From: Triplophysa rosa
Lineage: Eukaryota > Chordata > Actinopteri > Cypriniformes > Nemacheilidae
Assembly (NCBI RefSeq): GCF_024868665.1
Contig: NC_079891.1
Location: forward strand, 15,617,396-15,681,395
DNA length: 64,000 nucleotides
Direction of reading: 5' to 3'
Shown in pieces: positions 1 to 10,700 of the stretch (position 1 is the first letter of the stretch; each line of letters opens with the position of its first letter). The position numbers and the translations under genes were made by a program. Under the pieces are notes generated by a model. It searched no databases. It was not told the origin of the DNA and saw only the letters and a program-made list of their open reading frames with translations.

Positions 1-1330
1 CTCCAGTTTCTGCTCCAACGCGCTCTCGCTCTCTCAAGTATCTGGACGAGTACAATATTAAAGCAGTTCCAGATAAACAATGACACTCAAAACTGCTCCG
101 TCACAAAGCTAATATTAGAACAACAACATATCTTGGTATGTTAGTATGTTACTCACATACTGATCCGAATTAAAGCAACCTCCTCGGGGATGATTTTAAG
201 ACGATCTTTCTCTCCAACGTCTCTCTGCTGGAAAGTATCTCCATAGATATCTGTGAGTATCTCTGCTAAAAGACTTAATCCTAACGTGTCTCTGCTGTAA
301 AGTCTTTATAATATTAGCGCAGGTCCTAGCTCCTGCCTGACTTTTATCCTTCTTTTTAAACTTAAAATCCACAAACCTTTTATTTTATGTAATACATAAG
401 TCATAGCTCTTTCTACAGTCTTTCTAATGCCCGCAAAATCTCTTCCCTGCATCAACATGAGAACGACATCTTTTAGTAGTGGTGGCCACCGTCGTGTTTG
501 GCCTGAGCGATTCGTGGCAAATCTTACAACGCTAGTGGCCGCTGTTAATTAAGAACTGCGCCTTTAAGAGCTGCCGCTCTGAGCAGGTCTAATGCGCTTC
601 CTATTTTTACTACTCTTTGCAATTGCATTCATTTAAGACTTTATTTAACTTGTTGAAGACTGTGCTTGCAAAAATACTAGACAAAATGTGGTTTCTGGCA
701 TAATCTTGTGTTTTTCTTCATTCGAGCACGAGAGAGAAGTTAATACTGGTACGCTGTCTGACACACGGCTCTTTTCAAAAATCATGTGGCTCGCCAGGTG
801 TCTTACCCTTAACCATCATTAGATTGTTAAAAACATAATATATATGAATATTTCAGGTTGTCCTGGCCGTGGCTATGCGCAAGCGTCACGACAGTAATCA
901 ACGGCAAACAACGTTTCTATGGTAACCTCTCACGTGGCGCGCCCGCAGCCGAGAATCAAACTAATCAGAGCGCGAGGAGTTTAGAAAAGCGAGCGTCATT
1001 CTTTCAGCGTATGATACAGAACTCGTTGCCTCACTATAATCACATGTAAGAAGTTTTAAAAACACCATGCAGCAAAGTATCCGGTGAGCAGATGGAAGCA
1101 AAGTATGAATGCGCTGTTTAAATCCTCATATCCGTGTGTGCAGTCTTTCAAACATATGAATCATATGAAGTCCATACTTACAGCTGTCAAGGTTGACAGA
1201 GGAGTTTCAATGCCGGTATGTAAGTGTCTTGACCATGTACGAACCGAACTACAAAGCTATTAGCAAGACGCTAGTTATGTTCGCTTTCATGAGGGGTTAC
1301 GCAGACCGATCGGCGTATGACATCAATGTG
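1..1330. other. Upstream non-coding stretch
   Basis: No convincing coding exon is seen on either strand. The stretch becomes CpG-richer around 860-1000, where an RFX-like half-site (ATGGTAAC inside GTTTCTATGGTAAC, 913-926) occurs, so a promoter of a neighbouring gene outside or at the edge of the window is possible. The 63-codon open frame near 858 has no recognisable domain. Confidence 0.4.
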
Positions 1331-1501
1331 CCGGTGCTGTGCCGAATTTGAACTCCCCGTCAGATTACGATTGCCTTCATTGATTTTGCTGGGGATTGGA
1401 TAATCCTAACCCCTCCCCCACACCTAATCCTAACACCTAATGTTAGTGGGGAATGGGGGAGTCGTAATTTGGCAGGGAGTCTGTTTTCGGCACAACACCG
1501 G
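1331..1501. mobile_element. Short foldback MITE
   Basis: The left end CCGGTGCTGTGCCGAA and the reverse complement of the right end CCGGTGTTGTGCCGAA match with one change, and the similarity extends inward through ACTCCC and the ATTACGA/AATTACGAC block. The centre holds short CCTAAT and CCTAAC repeats that fold on each other. There is no coding capacity. A target-site duplication was not found, so the superfamily is open. Confidence 0.65.
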
Positions 1502-1675
1502 GAGAGCAGAGCTCCGTGCTTTCGAAACGTTTTTGCGGTACTCTGATGACATTCGTCTGCATCACTTTTTAAAGTTGTTATATGTTATATATATAATGAA
1601 GTTTAATTGAATGGAGGCCTAATGTAAACCTGTAAATTGTAAATGAAAGAAATGGAATTTTTTTGGAGCCCTATA

Positions 1676-2111
1676 TGTGACCCTAGACAACAAAACCAGT
1701 TTTATGGGTCAATTTTTCGAAATTGAGATTTTTACATAATCTGAACGCTGAATAAATAAATTTTCTATAGATATATGAGTTGTTAGAATAGGACAATATC
1801 TGGCTGAGATGCAACCGTTTAAAACTCTGGAATCTGATCAAAAATAAAAAATAAAAATATTGAGAAAATTGCCTTTGAAGTTGTTAATCAGGGGCACTGT
1901 GGCAGACCATCCACTCACAAAAATAAAGTTTTTATATATTTAAGGTAGGAAATTTACAAAATATCTTCATGGAACATGATCTTTACTTAATATCCTAATG
2001 ATTTTTGGCATAAAAGAAAAATCAATAATTTTGACCCACACAATGTATTTTTGTCTTTTACTAAAAATGTTCCCGTGCTACTTAAGACTGGTTTTGTGAT
2101 CCAGGGTCACA
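1676..2111. mobile_element. Non-autonomous DNA transposon, TGTGACCCT ends
   Basis: Terminal inverted repeats are visible: TGTGACCCTAGACAACAAAA at the left, and the reverse complement of the right end reads TGTGACCCTGGATCACAAAA. The interior is AT-rich and non-coding. Repeats with TGTGACCCTGGA ends are abundant in teleost genomes. The flanks are ATA and TAT, giving a palindromic ATATGTG...CACATAT surround rather than a clear duplication. Confidence 0.75.
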
Positions 2112-2309
2112 TATGCACTGTTTCGTTTATTACACTGTTTTTGAGTTGTCTGTGGACGTTATCTTATCGAAGGAAAAGAACAATAGATCCCCACAGGGAC
2201 CATAAATGATCTGTGGTCTGTGGACATACATAGTTTAAAGGTCTTTATATGAATAAGAGTGTGATTATATAATGTAACGCTACAATAATGACAGAAAAAA
2301 CGTATGTTT

Positions 2310-2392
2310 CGTTAATGGCGTTAAATATTTTTAACGCGTTAATCTGAAAAATGTAATCGCATGCGTTAACGCGTTAACCTTGACAGCCATAA
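2310..2392. repeat. Fragment of hAT-like repeat (AACGCGTTAA block)
   Basis: The stretch repeats AACGCGTTAA and ends in CTTGACAGCC. This resembles the terminal part of hAT-type elements whose ends read CAGGGCTGTCAA in fish. Only one end is present, so this is a truncated copy. Confidence 0.45.
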
Positions 2393-2889
2393 TATGTAGT
2401 GTAAATAATGTAATTTAAATTTTTATGTCCACTTTTTTACAGATATTACAAGAGGAATGCTAATACTCTTGGCCACACATGGTAGATTAAACTTCACAGA
2501 GTCAAGACCCTTGAGTCTACTTTGTTTTCACCAACACTGAATACTACTCTGTCAGAGGCCATATTTTGTAGTCTGTTTTTCCTTTTTCTCCCAAGACTTA
2601 AGCAAAATAAAAAATCATGTTTTTTATTTATTTTGTATCATTGTCAGTTAGAAAAAGACCCTGGGGTGACAAGATTTATGGCTTTGTGCATAGAACCCCA
2701 TCTGTATCTTAAGTTATCTCCAGCATTCATTTGAATGTTCTGACAGTACATTTTTACTCCGGATTCATCAGGGTTAGACAAAATTATGTAGATTTGTAGG
2801 TGTACTGTAATACAAATCTGTAGAAATTACAGTATTACTGGCAGCAGTTTGCCAGTAACCTACTGTAGATTTACATTGATGTAGTTGGC

Positions 2890-3123
2890 AACAGTTTGTT
2901 CAAAGATAAATGAACACTAAACATGAACAAGTCTTTGTCTTTACAGAAAAAAACTATAACATAACAGCCTCATGCAAAGCATTCTGGGAACCGAAATTAG
3001 AAAAAAGAGGTCGATGAGGATTTCTGGTTCCCAGAATGCTTTGCATATTGCCGTTATTTTATAGTTTTTCCCTAAAAGACTTATTCATGTTTAATGTTCA
3101 TTTATCTTTGAACAAACTTTTGT
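2890..3123. repeat. Long hairpin (foldback element core)
   Basis: Two arms of about 105 bases (2890-2998 and 3019-3123) are near-perfect reverse complements with a loop of about 20 bases. Paired blocks include GCAAAGCATTCTGGGAACC with its complement, and the AAGATAAATGAACA block with TGTTCATTTATCTT. Flanking sequence on both sides carries ATTACTGGCAGC-like segments, suggesting the full element runs from about 2790 to 3215. There is no coding capacity. Confidence 0.8.
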
Positions 3124-3219
3124 CAATAAACTAGATAAATATAAATCTCCCGTAAATTACTGGCAGCTATAGCTGCATAACCACAGCAAAAAAATTTACA
3201 GTAACATTTATTTTGGCTG

Positions 3220-4640
3220 GCATTTTCTGCTTTAACCATGTGGCCACCAAAGACCGATTTCTTTATGTGAAATACTCACCAACGTCCCTGGCATTCACAA
3301 GAGATGTGCTAAAGATTAATGTTTTTATGAACATTGACTCTACATGAATCTAAAAAAATATTTTTCAGTCTGGAAAAAAAAATATTTTCTCATGGATTGA
3401 TTTTTACGTCTAATGCTAAAATAAACAGAATCCTGTGACCACTCTGGAATTGAACCATGGCATTGTAAATAATTAAGTGTATATTAAACATTGATATTGT
3501 GCTACCATGCGTAAACCACTTACTGAAACATATATTAGTAAATCTTTATAAGCAATAAAATGTACATTTTCCAGTAAATGTATTTCCTTACATCGCAGGT
3601 AAAATGCTCAGTTTACACCACTAAACAATTAAGATGAAATTGGTCTTGGCTGGCTTCATAAAGGAAGGAATTCACACAAAGCACTCTTCTTTTAGTAGCG
3701 AGGACAGATGGACCTTTTGTTTCCTGTAGTTAATGTTTCTGTATTGCAGCTGTAACAGCAGAAGCCACACATTCTAGGCTTTTAGTGTGGATACATATAA
3801 CAGGCTGGTTATCATGACTTCTTAACAGCTTTCTTAAGGCATTTTGTGTTAACTCCTTAACTTAACCCCATGTTGTTTCTTCAGATTACATTATTTCTAG
3901 TTCTTCTAAAGATCTCAAATTTTATGAATATAAATTTGCCATGATTTAACAGCTACAGATTTTGTTTTAAAATTATAATAACTAAATTTAATTCAAATAG
4001 TCAGTCAAAAAACATGGTTACTACATTATTACTAAGCGGGTGCCTGCGCTTACTGTCATGCATGATATTGTGTTATTTGTTTATTAAGGTCAGTTGAGAA
4101 CGAACGGGAAAAGTCCCCGGTGCAAAGGCAGTACAGTCAGTCTGCTCGCGCTGCGATGCCCTTTTGTGGCAAGGTCTGCCAGAGCACACAGACACACTTC
4201 ACATCAGCACAGAGGGACACAAAGAAGGAAACAGCATGTAAATAACCCATTATGCTGAAGCGCTAAAGAGAAGTTGATTTGTGGGGGTTCTAAAAGTCTT
4301 TGTCTTTCCTGTAGAGAGCGTTCATTTACTGGCTTGATTCGCTATTGTTGTTGAAGGCAGACGTGGAGAAGTACGCACGATCGCGGCAGCTGGAAGAGTT
4401 TGAGCGACTGTTGAGCGGATCATTTTATCATCTGTCTTTCGTTTTCTTTATTTTTAATGTGTATTTTTTTTATCTTGGACGCATGCCGCTTCTGAATGTT
4501 TTACGGAGACTCTCGACGATTTTCTTGAACACGACGTGTACTCTTGGATCATTTTATTCACGCACTCGCCAGACCTTCAATTATGTTTCTTAACTCTGAG
4601 GTCTGATTAATGGTTTGAAGGGGAGGAGGAAGTGCAGTGG
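3220..4640. other. Upstream region of rtkn, no gene seen
   Basis: AT-rich non-coding sequence up to about 4080, then a moderately GC-richer stretch (4080-4640) just upstream of the first rtkn coding exon that probably holds the 5' UTR and promoter. No TATA box could be assigned. The 82-codon open frame at 4345 shows no domain and probably reflects leader sequence. Confidence 0.35.
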
Positions 4641-4706
4641 GAGACTGAACTTTAAATCAGAAGCTGATATCCTTCTTGAATGATGCCCATAGACAGACTC
4701 GCAGAC

Positions 4707-4778
4707 ATGGAGGAGAAACTTCGCATTTTGGAGGACTTAAATATGATATACATTCGTCAAATTGCCCTGAGTTTAAAG
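4707..4778 (+). CDS. rtkn: rtkn exon 1a (first coding exon, isoform with leader)
   Basis: Encodes 24 residues that include [20 protein letters not shown], closely resembling the short N-terminal leader of one mammalian rhotekin isoform, and ends in phase 0 at a GTAAAG donor. An in-frame TGA at 4677-4679 is followed by ATGs at 4680, 4683 and 4707. I chose 4707 because it matches the mammalian start and has G at -3 and G at +4; starting at 4680 would add nine residues. Confidence 0.88.
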
Positions 4779-7700
4779 GTAAAGCCATTTATCTTTACGC
4801 ACTACCGTGAATTATTTTTACTGTAAATATTTTATACATTTGGCAGACTATTTTATTGAGAGATTTACAGTCCAAGTTATACATTTTGTCACTATGTGTT
4901 TCCGGGAAATCAAACCAATGGCCTCTATATGCTATCTCAATGCTCTACTTGAGTTAAATGTAAATGCTTTTATAAGAAATATGAAAGCCATTCTATGTGG
5001 TCATTCTCAGACACTTGTCATTTGTAAGCACCCTGTAGTCTAGTTAAGCTCTGTGAGAGATATGTCCTATATGCTATTGTTTTTGAATATTTTAATATAC
5101 GGTTGGAAATGCAGTAACCTTAAAACAGAGATATAGTATTTCTAGTGGTCTTGGTCAGCAGCTGCAGTCACCCTCATCTGGTGTCTCATAGGATGAAAAT
5201 GTGTGTTTGACTTCGCTCGTGGTTCGTAACTTTGGTGTTCTATGCCTTGATTAATAAATACCAATAGGAAAAAAACCTACAAATTTACAAGAAGTTATTT
5301 TGCAAGAGACACCTCTGCAGAGACTTTACTTGGCAGGCCTTATCTTTGGAAACAATTCCTCATTTGATATCATCAGTGTTAACGTAATGATACCGTGTTT
5401 TGTAACCCAGGTTATGAACAGTGCAGAAAAAACACTGCCATCAGCACGCTACAGCAGATACCCCTCATTCCTGATTTACTAAGGAGGCAATGGTTTGTGG
5501 TGTAAATTTCAGATTTATTATTAGCAGCAGGAGGGACGTGACAAACTATACTAGAAATACCAAAGTACATATCAAATAGCTTAGTTTTTTACCTCCCTTG
5601 GTTAAGAAGTGGAGTTTGCCTCTGTTGTCTTGCAGCTGTTGTGTGTTATGCATGCTCAATATTTCATTGAATGACATTCAGTGTTTCAACACTGTTTCAG
5701 CCCATCGCTGAGCTGCGAAACTGGCCTCTAGCCTCGTCTCACAGACCATGTTGAGATCGCACCTCGCTGTTGGCTTCTCAGGTAGCCCGACAACTAAAAG
5801 CAGAAGGACTGCTTAGGTTTTCTTTACTGTGACCCTAAATTTGAATTCTACATCTGCATTCCCATGAGATAATAAAAGGACTTGCAGGCGCCTGTTTTGA
5901 GCTGAAGGACATTCTGCATGGATTCCTAGTGCATTTTAATCCCTCATGGTCGTGCACCTCAGAATTTGAGTTCTCCAAAGTCAATAAGTTTCCTGGCAGT
6001 GTGAATTTAAAAGAGCTCCTATTGAGATCGAGGCTTGTTTACTGCTGCATGAAGAGAAGAAAAACTCATTCATGATGTTCAGCTCGAGAGATGACTGTCA
6101 TTTTCCCCCAAATATATAAAAATGTTCACTGTTCTGTTTGGAGCCAGTGTAATCTAGTGTATCTTAACACACACAGTGGGTCTGTATTATAAATGTTCAA
6201 TGTAGTAAAATACCTGCATTCGTTTTTTGAAGGGGCTCAGCCTCAACGTTTGTTTCTCATCGCAACAGTACAGCATTTATGTTAACTGTATGGTAATTGT
6301 CAATCTGAGACAATAATATTTTGAGAGAATAAAGGTGCATTCATTGCATTCCAACCCCATAGGCTGAAAGCAATGGATGGAATTGAAAACAGGGGTCCCG
6401 AGACATGAATTTTGATGATATGGTGCTATATACCAAAAAATAAAAACCAAAAGACGTCTGTATGCATATGTACACTATAAAGACCAACATTTTAAAATAG
6501 CACAGACTTGCTCCATAACCCTTCACCCAACCCACCCACCAGTCCCCATTTGCTATATGTTGACTACTTATGTCTAAATGTTTGAAATGCATAGTAGTGC
6601 ACTATATGTTTTTAACATATACATTTTACAACCTCAATTATTCTTGGATGACAGCAAGAGGTAATGGCATTGGGGTCATATGGTGTTATTATAAAGATTA
6701 ATATGAAGAGTAAAATCGGTCTGGGCTCTCTGACCAAATAAATTATTTTGTTTAGCAAATTTTGCACATTTCAGTGCTGCACAGGCAGGAATCTGTTTTT
6801 TTTCTGATTGAGGACTGCTGTTTGCATTCAGTACCGTTGCAGTCAGCCTTTCAAGTTTTAACTAGTCCATTTCAAACCGAAGGTGACCATATTCTTGGCT
6901 CTGCTGCATAAACATTTCCCTCTGTGTCCTTCCTTTACAATGTCTGTGTCTCTCCTAAAATCTCCCCTGTCTCCCTCTGGTGTCGTCAGAGCCTTTTGTT
7001 GCTGAAATTCACAGCCTGTTTGTTGTGATGGGTGATGGGAACAGGAAATAGCTGAGCTTCATCTGAGTGATTGGCTGGTATGATGTCATCTCTGCTAGCC
7101 ACACAACCCACACTGCCTGACCACACATATAATAGCATGCTGTAGGTATGGGAATGCATGCGTGAGGAGTGATTGCTCCCTCAGGCTGCGTTCAGTGTTG
7201 TTGCTTGCCCTCTGGGGTTTCTGCATGAAGAGTGCTGGGTCATTTGGTCACTTTCTCTATAATTAGTTTTGCTTGGCTAGTGATGGTAGACACGTAAAGT
7301 CTAAAGTGATTTGTAAAAATACAAATCTTAGTTGTTTCTTGTTCAACGTTCTTTCCTCTGTGAAAAACAAGGAGGTGTTTTGAAGAATGTTGTTGCTACT
7401 TTTTTCCATAACGTTAAAGTAACGTTTCATTGTGTCATGAAATCCTATATAGAATCTAGATGTTTCCAAAGAAATATGATGCATGATTCATTATTTGCCG
7501 TTTATCAAAGAAGTGTGCATTTGTTTCAGGTGACAGTCCCACAGATGTGCTCAAGGGCGTTATGATAATAGAGCAACAATGTGATCTTTGTATCTCGCCA
7601 GTTCCGTGTCTTCTCTGCTTTGGAACAAACCAGTAACACAAACTGAACATTTCTTATGTTTAAGGGCCCAGTAGTTCTGTTCATACGGGGATCTTTTAAT

Positions 7701-10700
7701 ACCCTCACACAGCAGTATATTTACCAGGGTTCCTCCTCCCCTCAGGTAGATCAGTGTTGTCTTTGTGGGTGAGCCCTGCAGCCTGTGGTATTTTTATGGT
7801 ATGTTGCCTAATGAAATCTTAAAATAAAACTATCCTCTACTCCTACAGAAACGGTATTGAACCTTATTGTGCAAGTAAAATTAACCTCATAACTCTGGCC
7901 TCCACCCATAATCTCCTGTGGGTCTTTGAACTCCAGCCATGAGAATGTTGAAATGCTTGGGAAAAGGCAGACCTCTCGCCTAACCCAGAACCCCAGCGTG
8001 ACCTGAATCTGCTTCAAATGATCTCCACAATCGAGCAGGTTCAGGTGCCGTGTTTGTCTCGGTTGTGGGCAACAGGAAAAGTGTTGTCTCTAGATACCTT
8101 CCAAACAACTTGTTAATTACATAATGTGGGTCGTGAAATGTCACAACACCACAGGATGACCCACCAGACATTACTCACAATGATCTACCAGACATTACTC
8201 AAAAATGACCTTGAAATGCTGAGCTTAGTTTAGCTGTTTGTTGAGATAAATGAACTCAAATGATGAGCCTGAGCCAACGTGACTTCAGGGTTCAGAAGGT
8301 TAGAGGTCATCAATGTGCGCATGCCAGAGCCATTTACTCAGTTGTTTGCCTATTCATCCATAGTAAAATAGCAGAGCAAGGGTTTCCTTTCATACCGTTA
8401 GTTCAGCTGGAGAATTGTTTAAGTAGTTTTGTCATGGACTTTGAGGTTTCAAAATTCGTGGTGTTAAACACTAACAGAAGTCTTTATTGGTTTATGCTAA
8501 GAAATAGAGCGAGAGTAGACTTTTGACCACTACTGTATGCAGCTAGCTCCTAGCTCAGGTCCAGCTCATAACCAGCTAAGGACCAGCACATAACCAGCTT
8601 AAACCAGCTCAAACCAGCTACCATGCTTCAAAACATACCTAACCAGCATATGCTGTTTTTTTCAACAGGGATGATATTCTGTATTTCTAAGGAACATGCT
8701 GTCACTGCTTTTCATGACTTTTCATCATGTATCTGCTAGGCTCTGGCATTTTGCTCATGCTCCTCAGGCAGGGTGGGGTATCGGGAGGAGGGCACCGACT
8801 GGTAGTGAAAGAGGGCATTGTAGTTGGGCACCCACGCCTCAGAACAGCTTTCGCCTCCGGCCCGGGCCTTGGTGCAGTCAGGAACAGGGTTGAATGGACA
8901 CTCTGTGTGCAGGAGCCAGCCAAATGCCTTGACTCGAGCCAGCTTCCTTTGGAAAACACCACCTAGAACGCAGTTTGTTAGAGGAGACAGCAAAGCTTTC
9001 ACCCTGGCCATATACTTTAAAACCTCCAAAGTCTTTCCTGCCCTGCTCAGGCATTCTAGATTCTGCCTTGTCTCGGTTTAGTTAATGGTCGTATATTTTC
9101 ACACATGGAAAAATTCTTCTATATTCAATGCCTATATTTTTCATTATGACAAGCCATATCAATATATCATATAGCACCACCCACATGTTGCCTTGCGGAC
9201 CCTTCCACAATCTGTTACAGACAACAATAAAAAAAATACACAGTGGCTTTGTGTTGCATTTTATCAGATTTCACCTCAGTGTGTTTGTGGAAAACGACCA
9301 CTATACAAAATTTGTTTCCTTGATGTATTTGTGTACGCCAGCAGAATTTTAAAAAATGTTCTGGGCTGCATTTCCCAAAACCTTCTTAACACTATGTCGT
9401 TCTTAAGTTATTCCTTAAACTGTACCTTATGGTTAATACGTGTTTCCCGAAACCTTCTTAGTTAAGTATACCTTCTGTAAGTCATACTTTCGTATAAGGT
9501 TGGTCTGGACCGCTCTTAGCTATACCTTATCGCCTTTGATGGTTCATACCGATATGCAAAAAGCTTTTCTACATCGCAGTTTAATTTCACATATAAAATT
9601 TAATATAATAATTTAATATAAAATTCTATTTAGTATTACATTTACATTTTTTACTTTAACTTAGTTTTAATTTTACAAATAAAATACTCTGGTTTAATAC
9701 ACTCAGTGTAGGCTATTGAAGTGTTTTCATGAATAAAATTGTCATACACTGATGGTTGTTAGCGTTTTTAATTACAGCCTATTATCCCAAGGCACATCAG
9801 CTGACAAACCATTTGACAGGAAAGGCGTAGTCTATATAAAGGGAATGAATGTTATGGGGAGTTTGGTCAAACTATGGCAGCGAGACAGCGAATAGTTGTC
9901 TTAAATCAAAGACGGCGCCGTCCGCGGAGCCAGTTAGTGTATTTGCACAATTTCATTAGAGAACATTTTAGTCCCCTGGCTACCATGTCAGAAGAGAAAA
10001 TTCTACACAAATTTAGCCTGCGACGGGAGCAAATTCTGCAGCTCTTGCATCTTGTTGGCCCAACTTTGTCGAGACAAACTCGAGGGAGCTACCCCCTCAT
10101 CCCCGAAAATCAGCTGCTGCATGGCAATTCTTCATTTTATGCCGTGGGGAGTTTTCTGGAGGTGTTTGGGGATGAATATGGGCTGAGAAAGACCTCGGTG
10201 TGGCGGTGCGTTCACTCAGTGACAAACATCCTGCTCCGTCATGCCACCGATTACATTCGCCAGGTACGACGTGATGGAGGCACATCAAGGCTTCCATGCC
10301 ATTGCGGGTGTCCCGCGAGTGATTGGCATTCTGGATGGGACACTTATCCCTATACACAAATGAGTGATTTATGCCAATAATGTGAATCAACACAGATCGT
10401 GGAGAACATTAACACACGATGGCAAACTATAAGAAATATAAATGACCCTTTCAAAAACAAGCGAAGCCAAACAGCCAGTTAATGTAGCTGGTTAACGCAG
10501 AAAACGTATGGCCGTGAGGGTGCGGGATCGGACACTTGCAAAATTATAAATACATAGAGTACACACACACACACACGCGCACATGTCTGGTTTATTATCT
10601 CCATGGGGACAGTCCATAGGCGTAATGTTTTTTATACTGTACAAAATGTATATTTTATCCCCTACCCCTAACCCAACCCCTAAACCTAAAGATCATAGAA

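Noticed and set aside
4345..4593. Upstream coding exon of rtkn
   Set aside because: The frame has no rhotekin similarity, ends in its own stop, and lies ahead of the in-frame TGA that precedes exon 1a.
10655..10690. Interstitial telomere repeat
   Set aside because: Only a few degenerate CCCTAA-like units within a dispersed repeat.
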